Of a DNA stretch of 64,000 nucleotides, positions 52,702 to 61,466 are shown one piece after another (the first letter of the stretch is position 1; each line of letters begins with the position of its first letter). Both the position numbers and the translations under genes were made by a program. Source of the stretch: JAJDXW01 sp965202895 (GTDB taxonomy: Bacteria > Pseudomonadota > Gammaproteobacteria > HK1). The notes under the pieces are model-generated. The model was not told the DNA's origin and did no database searches. It saw only the letters and a list, made by a program, of their open reading frames with translations. Location: NCBI GenBank assembly GCA_965202895.1, contig OZ241901.1, forward strand, positions 3,968,001 to 4,032,000, given 5' to 3'.

Positions 52702-52881
52702 TCACACCAGCTTCATCAGCAGAAAGACGAAGGCGCCCACCAGCACGAGCGGAACGATCGCGGCAAGCCACTGCTTCCCGGAAGCCTTGGGCGTCGCCCG
52801 CAGGATCCCCGGCAGGCGCGGGATCAGGAAGACCAGCATCGCTCCGAGCAGGAGCGCGCCGCCGATCTGCATCCAGTCCAT
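52702..52881 (-). CDS. Small two-helix membrane protein, unknown function
   Basis: The 59 residues form two hydrophobic helices (about 6-21 and 40-57) joined by a basic turn with RLPGILRATPKASGKQW. The ATG (complement of 52879-52881) is preceded by GGAGG at a good distance. It is convergent with serS and lies 59 bases downstream of the YccA-like gene, so it is probably its operon partner. I know similar short proteins only as hypothetical. Confidence 0.6.
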   Translation of the reverse strand: MDWMQIGGALLLGAMLVFLIPRLPGILRATPKASGKQWLAAIVPLVLVGAFVFLLMKLV

Positions 52882-52940
52882 CGCCGCCTCCCCGCGGCCG
52901 GACGTCCCGGCCCGGCGGCCGGGGCGCCGCGCGGCCGGGA

Positions 52941-53612
52941 TCAGTCGTCGTTGCTCGCGAATCCCAGCAGATGCAGGAGGTGGATGAAGATGTTGAAGAT
53001 GCTGAGGTAGAGGGACACGGTGGCGAGGATGTAGTTGGTCTCGCCGCCGTTCACCATCCGGCCCGTGTCGAACAGGATGAACCCGCTCATGATGAGGATC
53101 ACCACCGCCGAAATGACGAGCGAGAGGATCGGGATCTGCAGGAAGATGTTGGCCACCGCCGCCACCAGGACCACCACGAACCCGGTGAACAGGAAGCCGC
53201 CGAGGAAGCTGAAGTCCCGCCGGGTGGTGAGCGCATAGCCGGACAGGGCGAGGAAGATGATCCCCGTGCCGCCGAGGGCGGTCATCACGACGCTCGACCC
53301 GTTCGGCAGGGCGAGGTAGAGGGAGAGGATCGGCCCGAGCCCGAACCCGAGCAGGCCGGTGATCGCGAACACGACCCAGAGGCCGTGAGCCGACCGCGCC
53401 GCCTTCGGCAGCACGAACCAGACGAGGAGCAGGGCTCCGCCGACGGACAGCAGGTAGGCCATGGGGGGCATGGCGAGAACCATCGACAGCCCGGCGGTGA
53501 GGCCGCTGAAGAGAAGGGTCAGGGCCAGCAGGGAGTACGTGTTGCGGATGAGCCGGTTCGTGGCCGCCACCGAAGGGGCGGACCGGGTCAGACTCGGCTG
53601 GAACGTTGCCAT
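52941..53612 (-). CDS. YccA/Bax inhibitor-1 (TMBIM) family membrane protein
   Basis: The 223 residues have seven helices and the UPF0005 signature region, with TGLLGFGLGPILSLYL, FLALSGYALTTRRDFSFLGG and the C-terminal SGFILFDTGRMVNGGETNYILATVSLYL in which acidic residues form a pH-sensing pair in homologues. In E. coli YccA binds and restrains the FtsH protease; calcium leak is known in other members. Which role applies here is inference. The N-terminus is short and polar. Confidence 0.92.
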   Translation of the reverse strand: MATFQPSLTRSAPSVAATNRLIRNTYSLLALTLLFSGLTAGLSMVLAMPPMAYLLSVGGALLLVWFVLPKAARSAHGLWVVFAITGLLGFGLGPILSLYLALPNGSSVVMTALGGTGIIFLALSGYALTTRRDFSFLGGFLFTGFVVVLVAAVANIFLQIPILSLVISAVVILIMSGFILFDTGRMVNGGETNYILATVSLYLSIFNIFIHLLHLLGFASNDD

Positions 53613-53651
53613 GATTCACCTCCGGGACGGTCGAGGGCCTGCCGCAGGGTC

Positions 53652-53657
53652 ATTATA
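53652..53657 (-). promoter_or_regulatory. -10 box upstream of the YccA-like gene
   Basis: TATAAT is read on the minus strand, about 40 bases before the ATG. No strong -35 box is seen. Confidence 0.4.
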
Positions 53658-53757
53658 GCCCGCGGGGCTCTCTCGCGACATGGAGGCGGCGCACCGATTC
53701 TTCAATCACCGATCCCCCCTTCGACTCCCCGAGCGGTTCGGCTATGCTCCCGAGCGG

Positions 53758-53845
53758 GGAGAGGTGGCTGAGCGGCTGAAAGCGGCGGTCTTGAAAACCG
53801 TTGACCGGCGACGGTCCGGGGGTTCGAATCCCTCCCTCTCCGCCA
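53758..53845 (+). tRNA. tRNA-Ser (TGA)
   Basis: This 88-nt class II tRNA has the acceptor stem GGAGAGG/CCTCTCC, anticodon loop CTTGAAA (TGA), a long variable arm, T loop TTCGAAT and encoded CCA. Confidence 0.97.
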
Positions 53846-53871
53846 TCCCGAAATCCAGGAGATCACGTTCC

Positions 53872-55230
53872 ATGACCGTCCGGAACGGCCGCGAGTTTCT
53901 TGCCATCCCGGGTCCGACCACCGTTCCCGACGAGGTGCTGTCCGCGATGCACCGCCCCGCGGTCGATCTCTACTCGGGCGAGATCATCCAGGTAACGGCG
54001 AGCTGCATATCGGACCTGAAGAAGATCATCCGAACGAAGAGCGAGCCCTTCCTGTACGCCGCGAACGGCCATGGCGCCTGGGAGGCGGCGCTCGTCAACT
54101 GCCTGAGCCGCGGCGATCGGGTGCTGGCCCTCGAGAGCGGGATGTTCGGCCGGGCCTGGGCGGAGATGGCCGAGGTGCTCGGCCTCGAGGTGGAGCTGCT
54201 CGCCGCCCGCCCGCGGCGCGCGATCGATCCGGACGCGGTAGGAGACCGCCTTCGCAGCGACCGGGAAGGCCGGATCAAGGCCGTGCTCGCGGTCCAGATC
54301 GACACCGCGGCCGGCATCGTCAACGACGTTCCGGCCATCCGGCGGGCCGTCACCGAGGCGGGGCACCCCGCGCTCGTCATGGTCGACACGATCGCGTCGC
54401 TCGCCTGCATGCCCTTCGAGATGGACGCCTGGGGCGTCGACGTGACGGTCGCGGGCTCGCAGAAGGGCCTGATGACGCCGCCCGGTCTCGCGTTCGTCGC
54501 CGCCGGGGAGCGGGCCCGCGCGGCCCACCGCCGCGCCGATCTGGTGACCCGCTACTGGGACTGGTCCTTCCGGGCAGGAGACGAGCATTATCGGAAGTAC
54601 TGCGGCACCGCCCCCGAGCACCTGATGTTCGGGCTCCGCCGCGCCCTCGACATGCTCCTGGAGGAAGGGCTCGGGAACGTGTACCGCCGTCATGCCCGGC
54701 TCGCCGAAGCGACCCGCGCCGCGGTCGAGCGCTGGTCCGAGGGCGGCGCCTTCGGGTTCAACGTCCTCGAACCGTCCGAACGTTCCAGCTCGGTCACGAC
54801 CCTCCGGTTCGAGGAACACGATCCGCAACGCCTGCTCGACTTCTGCCGCGAACGCTGCGGCGTGGTCCTCGGCATCGGCATCGGCCCGGAGCTCTCCGGC
54901 CGGGCCATCCGGATCGCCCACATGGGGCACGTCAACGCGCCGATGCTGCTCGGCGTCCTCGGCACGTTCGAGACCGCGCTGACCGCCCTCGGCGTCCCTC
55001 ACGGGAGGAGCGGGGTCGCCGAGGCGGCCGCCTCGCTGGGCGCCGCCCTCGCCGGCGAGTCCGCATCGCCCCCCGGCACGCCCGCCCAGGCCTCCTCCGG
55101 CGCGCGGCCCCGGACCGGGCGGGCCGCGGGGCGGTCCGAGCCGGCGGAGGGCGGACGGGCCGGCTACCCCGGCTCCCGCGGCGGCGCCGCCGATCCCGGA
55201 CACGCTCGAGAGAAGTCGACGATCCCCTGA
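53872..55230 (+). CDS. Class V aminotransferase (alanine/serine-glyoxylate type)
   Basis: This is a PLP enzyme of the AGXT/SGAT branch, which moves an amino group between alanine or serine and glyoxylate. The conserved core spans residues 1-385: FLAIPGPTTVPDEVLSAM, the pyridoxal Lys at about residue 197 in VAGSQKGLMTPPG, and GIGPELSGRAIRIAHMGHVN. The last 65 residues are a low-complexity Ala/Gly/Arg/Pro tail that homologues lack, possibly non-functional read-through. It follows tRNA-Ser by 26 bases. Serine-glyoxylate and aspartate or taurine-type relatives cannot be told apart by eye. Confidence 0.8.
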   Translation: MTVRNGREFLAIPGPTTVPDEVLSAMHRPAVDLYSGEIIQVTASCISDLKKIIRTKSEPFLYAANGHGAWEAALVNCLSRGDRVLALESGMFGRAWAEMAEVLGLEVELLAARPRRAIDPDAVGDRLRSDREGRIKAVLAVQIDTAAGIVNDVPAIRRAVTEAGHPALVMVDTIASLACMPFEMDAWGVDVTVAGSQKGLMTPPGLAFVAAGERARAAHRRADLVTRYWDWSFRAGDEHYRKYCGTAPEHLMFGLRRALDMLLEEGLGNVYRRHARLAEATRAAVERWSEGGAFGFNVLEPSERSSSVTTLRFEEHDPQRLLDFCRERCGVVLGIGIGPELSGRAIRIAHMGHVNAPMLLGVLGTFETALTALGVPHGRSGVAEAAASLGAALAGESASPPGTPAQASSGARPRTGRAAGRSEPAEGGRAGYPGSRGGAADPGHAREKSTIP

Positions 55231-55400
55231 CGCCTGTAGGATAAGACGGTACGAACCGCGAGCCGGATTCCTACGCCAGACGTGCAATCCTCCTGTCCAC
55301 ATCGCACCAGCCCCCGGAGTAAGGTCCCCGCGAGGGTTGGACGGATGGATCCCCTTGGTAGCGCCATCCGCGACGGCATCTTGCGATTTGAGGAAGCACA

Positions 55401-56069
55401 ATGCAACGGAAAAGCCGGATCGGCTCGATCAAGGTAGTACTCGTCGAAGACGAGATTCTGGTTCGTTCCCTGATAAAGGAGCTGCTGGAAGCAACTGGAA
55501 ACATTGACGTCATCGGCGAAGCGGCCAATGGAGAGGAAGCGGTTCGTCTCGTGAAGAAGCGGTGCCCGGAGGTCGTGGTGTTCGACGTCAACCTCCCCGG
55601 CATCGGAGCGGTCGAAGCGACCCGCTTGCTGCGGCGGTTGGACGAATCGATCCGGCTTCTCGCACTCAGCCCGAACGTGGACCCGAGCGTTCCCCTGCGG
55701 CTTCTCGAAATGGGCATCGACGGCGTGGTCACGAAGTCGAGCTCCCCGGACGAGTTCGTGGAGGCCGTCCGGGAGGTCCACCGGGGCCGCAAGTACCTCG
55801 ATGCGCGGGTGGCGCGCAACATCGTACTCGACCGGGTGAGCGGCCGCCTGTCGCCTCTCGACGCGCTCACCCCGCGGGAGATCGAGGTCATGACCTGGAT
55901 CGCCAAGGGGCGCAGGGTGGCGGAGATCGCCGACGCGCTGGCACGAAGCCCGAAGACGATCAGCACGTTGCGAAGCCGGGTGCTGCGCAAGCTCGACGTC
56001 CGTTCGGACGTGGAGGTCGCGCTCCTGGCACTCCGGCACCGGCTGGTGAAGCTGGACTTTCTCTGCTGA
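55401..56069 (+). CDS. uvrY: Response regulator of the UvrY/GacA (NarL/FixJ) family
   Basis: The 222 residues comprise a receiver domain (residues 10-125; acidic pair Glu16/Asp17, phosphorylation site Asp62, conserved Lys in VVTKSS) and a LuxR-type helix-turn-helix (LTPREIEVMTWIAKGRRVAEI, then SPKTISTLRSRVLRKL). In E. coli UvrY with the kinase BarA activates the csrB/csrC small RNAs. The link to uvrC downstream is the conserved uvrY-uvrC-pgsA arrangement. No sensor kinase is nearby. Confidence 0.92.
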   Translation: MQRKSRIGSIKVVLVEDEILVRSLIKELLEATGNIDVIGEAANGEEAVRLVKKRCPEVVVFDVNLPGIGAVEATRLLRRLDESIRLLALSPNVDPSVPLRLLEMGIDGVVTKSSSPDEFVEAVREVHRGRKYLDARVARNIVLDRVSGRLSPLDALTPREIEVMTWIAKGRRVAEIADALARSPKTISTLRSRVLRKLDVRSDVEVALLALRHRLVKLDFLC

Positions 56070-56081
56070 TCGGAGCAGGAA

Positions 56082-56113
56082 CCCCGGGGCGGGCAGGGAG
56101 GTCCGCCCCGGGG
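56082..56113 (+). terminator. Strong hairpin just after uvrY
   Basis: CCCCGGGGCGG (56082-56092) and CCGCCCCGGGG (56103-56113) form a perfect 11-bp stem with a 10-base loop, starting 12 bases after the uvrY stop. No T-tract follows, so it may slow or attenuate rather than end transcription into uvrC. Confidence 0.45.
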
Positions 56114-56153
56114 AGACCCTCCTGCGGCCGGCGCGGTCGAGGGCGTAACGGCG

Positions 56154-56176
56154 CCCCCGGCGGCGGCCGCCGGGGG
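56154..56176 (+). terminator. Second GC hairpin before uvrC
   Basis: CCCCCGGCGG (56154-56163) and CCGCCGGGGG (56167-56176) form a perfect 10-bp stem with a 3-base loop, 58 bases before the uvrC ATG and without a T-tract. Confidence 0.4.
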
Positions 56177-56234
56177 AGAGCCGGGGGCAGGCGCCCACTA
56201 CCTCGAACCGCGCGGTTACGAGTATCCTCTTCCC

Positions 56235-58088
56235 ATGCTGGACGATGCGGCGGCGCGCTTCGATGCCGGCGCCTTTCTCAGGACGGTGCCGAGCCGCGCT
56301 GGCGTCTACCGCATGGTGGACCGCCACCACCGGGTCCTCTACGTCGGGAAGGCGCGCAACCTCCGGCGGCGGCTCTCGTCCTGGCTGCGGGGCGGCGCGC
56401 GGGACGAGAAGGGGAGGGCGCTTCTCTCCCGTACCTCGGCGGTGGAGGTGACGGTCACCCACACCGAGACCGAGGCGCTGCTGCTCGAGAACAACCTCAT
56501 CAAGGAGCACCGGCCGCGCTACAACATCATCCTGCGGGACGACAAGAGCTATCCCTGGATCCATCTCGCGGAGCAGACTTCGTTTCCCCGCTTCGTCTTT
56601 CACCGCGGGTCGCGGCGCGCGGCGGGCCGGTACTTCGGGCCCTTCTCGAGCGCCGGGGCGGTACGCCAGACCATCGCGCTCATCCACAAGCTGTTCCGTG
56701 TCCGCCAATGCACGGACGCGTTCTTCCGAAACCGCTCCCGACCCTGCCTCCAGTACCAGATCGACCGATGCAGCGGGCCGTGCGTGGGGCTCATCGAACG
56801 GGCCGACTACGCCGAGGACGTCCGCCATGCGACCATGTTCCTCGAAGGACGGAGCGAGGCCATGATCGAGGAGCTGGTCGAGCGGATGGAGGCCGCATCC
56901 CGGCGCCTCGACTTCGAGCTCGCGGCTCGCTACCGGGACCAGATCTCCGGGCTGCGCCGGGTCCAGGAACGCCAGTACGTCGATGGGGCGCGGGGCGACG
57001 TCGACGTGGTGGCGGTTCGCCGCGGGGAAGGGATCGGGGTCGTCCAGATCATGGAGATCCGCGACGGCCGGAACCTCGGGAGCCACACCCGCCTGCCGCG
57101 CAATCTCCAGGGAGCGACCGAGGAGGACATCCTCCAGGCCTTCCTCGCGCAATACTACCTGTCCGACGACCGGCTCATCCCTCGCCGCATCGTGCTCGAC
57201 CGCCCGCTGGAAGGCCTCGAACCGCTCGTCGAGGCGGTCTCCCGCCGGTCGGGGCGCAAGGTCTCGGTCGGCATGGGGCGGCGGGGAAACCGGGCGCGTT
57301 GGGTGGAGATGGCGGGGGAGAACGCCGAGATCGCCCTCCGCCAGCGGCTCGCCGATCGGTCCACCCTGGACGACCGCCTCACCGCCCTCGCCGAAGCCCT
57401 CGATCTCCCCGCGCCGCCCGCCCGCATCGAGTGCTTCGACGTAAGCCATACGGACGGGGAGGCGACGGTGGCCTCCTGCGTGGTGTTCGGGCCGGAGGGG
57501 CCGGTCAAGTCCGACTACCGGCGCTTCAACGTCCGCGGCGTGACCCCGGGGGACGACTACGCGGCGATGCACCAGGCGCTTGCCCGCCGCTTCGCCTCGG
57601 CCGGCCGGGACGAGGACGGCGCCGAGGCCGCGCCGTTTCCGGACCTCCTCCTGATCGACGGGGGCCGCGGCCAGCTCGGTCGCGCCGTCGGGGTTCTGGA
57701 GGAGCTGGCCCTGACGGGCATCGAGACGGCCGCCGTCGCCAAGGGACCGGGCCGCAAGCCGGGCCTCGAATCGGTGTTCCGCCCCGGGCGCCCGTCCGCC
57801 CTCGATCTGCGCGAGGACTCTCCGGCCCTGCACTTCATCCAGCAGATCCGGGATGAAGCGCATCGGTTCGCGATCACCGGGCACCGGTCGCTCCGCGCCA
57901 GGCGCCGCCGCACCTCGACCCTCGAGACCCTGCCCGGCGTCGGCCCGGTGCTTCGCCAACGGCTGCTGACCGAATTCGGGGGGCTGCCGGGGGTGAGGCG
58001 AGCGGGGGTCGAGGATCTCGCCCGGGTTCGGGGCGTCAGCCCCCGGCTGGCCCGGGAAGTCTACGAGCGCCTGCGGGAGGAGGAATGA
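56235..58088 (+). CDS. uvrC: Excinuclease ABC subunit C
   Basis: UvrC makes the two incisions of nucleotide excision repair. The 617 residues contain a GIY-YIG nuclease domain (about 18-95; GVYRMVDRHHRVLYVGKA), a UVR helix pair that binds UvrB (about 210-240, LDFELAARYRDQI), the RNase H-like nuclease domain (about 380-530, RIECFDVSHTDGEATV and LLIDGGRGQLG) and a tandem helix-hairpin-helix (LETLPGVGPVLRQRLLTEFG). It overlaps pgsA by four bases. Confidence 0.96.
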   Translation: MLDDAAARFDAGAFLRTVPSRAGVYRMVDRHHRVLYVGKARNLRRRLSSWLRGGARDEKGRALLSRTSAVEVTVTHTETEALLLENNLIKEHRPRYNIILRDDKSYPWIHLAEQTSFPRFVFHRGSRRAAGRYFGPFSSAGAVRQTIALIHKLFRVRQCTDAFFRNRSRPCLQYQIDRCSGPCVGLIERADYAEDVRHATMFLEGRSEAMIEELVERMEAASRRLDFELAARYRDQISGLRRVQERQYVDGARGDVDVVAVRRGEGIGVVQIMEIRDGRNLGSHTRLPRNLQGATEEDILQAFLAQYYLSDDRLIPRRIVLDRPLEGLEPLVEAVSRRSGRKVSVGMGRRGNRARWVEMAGENAEIALRQRLADRSTLDDRLTALAEALDLPAPPARIECFDVSHTDGEATVASCVVFGPEGPVKSDYRRFNVRGVTPGDDYAAMHQALARRFASAGRDEDGAEAAPFPDLLLIDGGRGQLGRAVGVLEELALTGIETAAVAKGPGRKPGLESVFRPGRPSALDLREDSPALHFIQQIRDEAHRFAITGHRSLRARRRRTSTLETLPGVGPVLRQRLLTEFGGLPGVRRAGVEDLARVRGVSPRLAREVYERLREEE

Positions 58089-58678
58089 ACGTACCCATCG
58101 CGTTCACCCTGTTCCGTATCGCGTTGATCCCCGTCTTCGTGGTGGTGTTCTACCTGCCGGTGCCGTGGGCGAACGAGACCTGCGCGATCGCATTCGCGCT
58201 CGCCGGCGTCACCGACTGGATAGACGGCTTCCTCGCGCGCCGGCTGAAGCAGGTCACCATCTTCGGAGCCTTTCTCGATCCGGTGGCCGACAAGCTCATG
58301 GTCGCGGTGGCCCTCGTGCTGCTGGTCCAGGCCAACCCCGAGATCCGGGTGGCGCTTCCCGCCGCCATCATCATCGGGCGCGAGATCACGATCTCGGCGC
58401 TCCGCGAGTGGATGGCGCGCATCGGCGAGCACCGGCGGGTGGCGGTCGTCATGCTCGGCAAATTCAAGACCTTCTGTCAGCTCGCGGCCATCATCCTCAT
58501 GCTGTACGGATCGGCGGATACGCCCGAGGCGTACTACCTTGGCGGTCTGGGGCTCCTCTACGCGGCGACCGTGCTCACGTTGTGGTCGATGGTCCGGTAT
58601 CTCGTCGCCGCCCGGAGCCTGCTGCGGGCGGAGGCGGGGGACGACGGGCCGGCCGGGGAGGGCCGGGGGGCGCCCTGA
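58085..58678 (+). CDS. pgsA: CDP-diacylglycerol-glycerol-3-phosphate 3-phosphatidyltransferase
   Basis: PgsA makes phosphatidylglycerol phosphate at the inner membrane. The 197 residues have four to six helices and the CDP-alcohol transferase motif DWIDGFLARRL...GAFLDPVADK with the metal-binding Asp residues. The last 15 residues are acidic and Gly-rich. It follows uvrC with an overlap and precedes the tRNA-Gly gene, as in E. coli. Confidence 0.95.
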   Translation: MNVPIAFTLFRIALIPVFVVVFYLPVPWANETCAIAFALAGVTDWIDGFLARRLKQVTIFGAFLDPVADKLMVAVALVLLVQANPEIRVALPAAIIIGREITISALREWMARIGEHRRVAVVMLGKFKTFCQLAAIILMLYGSADTPEAYYLGGLGLLYAATVLTLWSMVRYLVAARSLLRAEAGDDGPAGEGRGAP

Positions 58679-58816
58679 TCGGGGCCGCCCGGCGGCGAGG
58701 CGCCAGCGGCGGGCGGAGTACGGCTGCCGGCCGCCGGAACACGACCGAAGGAACCTGCGGGGATGGAGCCCGCAGCTTGAACACCTCGCTCCACGGGCCT
58801 AGAATCGTCGGCCGGT

Positions 58817-58892
<76 letters not shown>

Positions 58893-58943
58893 ACCCGTCT
58901 CCCCGGTCCGTTCCCTCCGGCCGGGAGACCCGTCCACTCCGCG

Positions 58944-59017
58944 GGCTGAGTGGCAGAGTGGTCATGCAGCGGCCTGCAAAGCCGTGAACGCCGGTTCGAT
59001 TCCGACCTCAGCCTCCA
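58944..59017 (+). tRNA. tRNA-Cys (GCA)
   Basis: This 74-nt cloverleaf has the acceptor stem GGCTGAG/CTCAGCC, anticodon loop CTGCAAA (GCA), T loop TTCGATT and encoded CCA. It corresponds to cysT. Confidence 0.96.
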
Positions 59018-59056
59018 CACGTCCACCGGGGCGATCCCGCCCCGGGCTTCCCGCCC

Positions 59057-59142
59057 GCCCGGATGGCGGAATCAGGTAGACGCAGCGGACTTAAAATCCG
59101 CCGGCTCCGGCCGTGCCGGTTCGAATCCGGCTCCGGGCACCA
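59057..59142 (+). tRNA. tRNA-Leu (TAA)
   Basis: This 86-nt class II tRNA has the acceptor stem GCCCGGA/TCCGGGC, anticodon loop CTTAAAA (TAA), a variable arm and encoded CCA. It corresponds to leuZ, the last gene of the conserved block before the accessory region. Confidence 0.97.
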
Positions 59143-59177
59143 TCCTCGGAAATCCGGCGAAGCCCGGACGCCCCGGA

Positions 59178-60029
59178 TCAGGTGCGCATCCAGGCGGCGC
59201 CCCAGAGGTTGAGGGTCCGCTCCTCGTCGGGCCACACCCGGTGCGGCGCGTCGTGGTCCAGATGCTCCATCTCCGCCGAGACCTCGATCCGGTTGCCGTC
59301 CGGGTCCCGGATCATGAGGAAGAGGTTGTTGCCCGGGCCGTGGCGCCCCGGACCCCACCAGATGGGGACGCGGAGCTCGGCGAAGTGATCCGCCCAGTCG
59401 CGCAGATCGTTCCAGCCGTCCGTTTCGAGGGCGAAGTGGTCGAAGGCCGGCCGTGAAGCACGGAAGGCCGCGAAGGAGTGATGCTCCGGATCGGATCGGA
59501 CGAAGCCGGCCGCGAGCGCGCCGGCGTCGTCCTCCACCCGATCGGACAGCACGAACCCCGCTCCGTCGATCAGGAAGGAGAGGAGCGGATCGGGCTCCGG
59601 CGTGCGGAACACCACGTGCTGGAGGCGCCCGCCCGGGCCGCCCGCCTCCGTCGCCGGAGGCGGCTCCTCGGGGGCGCCGAATACGATCGCGACCCCGTCG
59701 GGGGCGGATACCCGGAACGACCCCGGGCGGAAGAACGGAAGGTCGGCGGCGTCCGCCGGGACCCCCCGGCTGGTGAACCGCGCGCGCAGCTCCTCGACCC
59801 GTGCGGGGTCGTCCATGCCGTACGCGGCGTGGCGGGCGCCCGGCTCGGCGCCCGGCTCGAGGACGATGAGCCGGCCGGGCCCGACGAGAACCGCACCGCC
59901 TCCCGCGGCGGGCTCACGGCGCATCCGGAGCGCCGCGGCGAGAAAGTCCGCAAGCCGATCCGGATCGGGGCTCTCGAGCGCGAGATGATGCAGCGGGGCG
60001 GGCCAGAGAGGGGAGGGGGAGGGGGGCAT
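59178..60029 (-). CDS. Two-domain VOC (glyoxalase/extradiol dioxygenase) protein
   Basis: The 283 residues hold two vicinal-oxygen-chelate modules: residues 8-130 (beginning APLHHLALESPDPDRLADFL) and 140-265 (LQHVVFRTPEPDPLLSFLI ... FDHFALETDGW ... GNRIEVSAEME). In the second module His in LQHVVF, His in FDHFALE and Glu in RIEVSAE can form the 2-His-1-carboxylate iron site of type I extradiol dioxygenases. The ATG (complement of 60027-60029) has GGGGGAGGGG upstream. It is divergent from the MFS gene. A ring-cleavage role would suit the catabolic neighbours; glyoxalase-type chemistry is the alternative. Confidence 0.75.
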   Translation of the reverse strand: MPPSPSPLWPAPLHHLALESPDPDRLADFLAAALRMRREPAAGGGAVLVGPGRLIVLEPGAEPGARHAAYGMDDPARVEELRARFTSRGVPADAADLPFFRPGSFRVSAPDGVAIVFGAPEEPPPATEAGGPGGRLQHVVFRTPEPDPLLSFLIDGAGFVLSDRVEDDAGALAAGFVRSDPEHHSFAAFRASRPAFDHFALETDGWNDLRDWADHFAELRVPIWWGPGRHGPGNNLFLMIRDPDGNRIEVSAEMEHLDHDAPHRVWPDEERTLNLWGAAWMRT

Positions 60030-60105
60030 CGCGGCTCGACTCCAGGTGGCGCACCGGGCCGGATCGCCGTTCCATCCCCGCCGGTCACCGCATAGACTGC
60101 CGGGG

Positions 60106-61386
60106 ATGGGCAACGGCGCACCGACTCGCCACCGTAGCACGATCGCGCTCTTCGCGGTGGTCTGCCTCCCGTTCGGAGCCGGCTACTTCCTCTCCTATCT
60201 CTACCGTTCCATCAACGCGGTGATCGGCCCGCCGATCGCCGCCGAGTTCGGGTTGGGTGCGGGAGACCTGGGGCTTCTGACCTCGGTCTACTTCCTGGGC
60301 TTCGGGCTCTTCCAGCTCCCGCTCGGGATCCTCCTCGACCGGTACGGCCCCCGCCGGGTCCAGTTCGTGCTTCTCCTCGCGGCGACCTCCGGGGCGCTGC
60401 TCTTCTCGGCCGCCCAGTCGTTCAGCGTGCTGACCATCGGCCGGGGCCTCATCGGGATCGGCTTCGCGGGGGGCTTGATGGCCTCCTTCAAGGCCATCAC
60501 CCTCTGGTTTCCGCGCCGGCGGTGGCCGCTCCTGAACGGACTCATCATGGGGTTCGGGGGGCTCGGGACCATGGCCGCGACGACGCCGGTCGAGATGGCC
60601 CTCGAATGGGGGGCGAGCTGGCGCGAGATATTCCATCTCCTCGCGGTGGTCACGGCGGCGGCCTCGCTCCTCATCCTCCTCGGCGTGCCGGCACACGGCT
60701 CCGAGCGGGAAGGGCGCGCGGACTCGATGAAGGAGACCCTCGCGGGCCTCGGCCGCATCTTCCGCGACCGGGCGTTCTGGCGCATCGTCCCGGTCTCGAT
60801 CGCGGCGATGGGGGCGGGGCTCTCGCTCCAGAGCCTCTGGGCCGGACCCTGGCTGCACGACGTCGGGGGGCTCTCGTCCGAGGAGGTCGCCCGGCACCTC
60901 CTGGTCCTGAACTTCGCCCTGACCGTGGGAATGCTGGTGACCGGGGTCATCGCGGACGGCTTCGCCCGGATCGGGGTGGGTGCGATCGGCGTGGTCCGCT
61001 TCGCCGCGATGATCCTGCTCGTCCCCCTGATCCTCCTGATCTTCGAGGTTCATCCGCGGGGGTACTGGGTGTGGGCGGTCTTCGGTTTCCTGAGCAACCT
61101 CGCGATAGTGGTCTACCCGGCGATATCCACCCACTTCACGGTCCGCTACGCGGGCCGCGCCATGACCGGGCTCAACCTCCTGCTCTTCCTCGGCGCCTTC
61201 CTGATCCAGTACCTCGTCGGGGCCGTCATCGATCTCTGGCCGCCCGGACCGGACGGGGGATATCACCCGGACGGCTATCGGACCGCGTTCTGGCTCGTCG
61301 CGCTCCTCATCGTGCTCGCCCTCGGGTGGCTGGGCATGGCTCGGGGCCGGCTCCGGAGCCCCCCGGTCCGGCCCCGCGTCCCGTAG
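60106..61386 (+). CDS. Major facilitator superfamily transporter
   Basis: The 426 residues have 12 predicted helices. GILLDRYGPRRV between helices 2 and 3 is the MFS loop 2-3 signature, and GRGLIGIGFAGGLMASFKAI follows in helices 4 to 5. The protein is of the sugar-phosphate/organic-anion porter type by general appearance. ATG 60106 is selected; the longer frame from 60046 lacks a hydrophobic or conserved lead. With a ring hydroxylase and gentisate dioxygenase nearby, uptake of an aromatic acid is a reasonable guess. Confidence 0.85.
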   Translation: MGNGAPTRHRSTIALFAVVCLPFGAGYFLSYLYRSINAVIGPPIAAEFGLGAGDLGLLTSVYFLGFGLFQLPLGILLDRYGPRRVQFVLLLAATSGALLFSAAQSFSVLTIGRGLIGIGFAGGLMASFKAITLWFPRRRWPLLNGLIMGFGGLGTMAATTPVEMALEWGASWREIFHLLAVVTAAASLLILLGVPAHGSEREGRADSMKETLAGLGRIFRDRAFWRIVPVSIAAMGAGLSLQSLWAGPWLHDVGGLSSEEVARHLLVLNFALTVGMLVTGVIADGFARIGVGAIGVVRFAAMILLVPLILLIFEVHPRGYWVWAVFGFLSNLAIVVYPAISTHFTVRYAGRAMTGLNLLLFLGAFLIQYLVGAVIDLWPPGPDGGYHPDGYRTAFWLVALLIVLALGWLGMARGRLRSPPVRPRVP

Positions 61387-61406
61387 CGTCCCCCCGTAGC
61401 GTCCCA
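61381..61406. repeat. Short tandem duplication at the MFS stop codon
   Basis: CCGTAGCGTCCCC (61381-61393) is followed directly by CCGTAGCGTCCCA (61394-61406), 12 of 13 positions identical. The first copy contains the MFS stop codon. Confidence 0.5.
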
Positions 61407-61466
61407 CAGCGCCCGCACACGCCGCCGCATTCGCCTTCGTTCACCACAGAGACCTCCTTTATTTTA

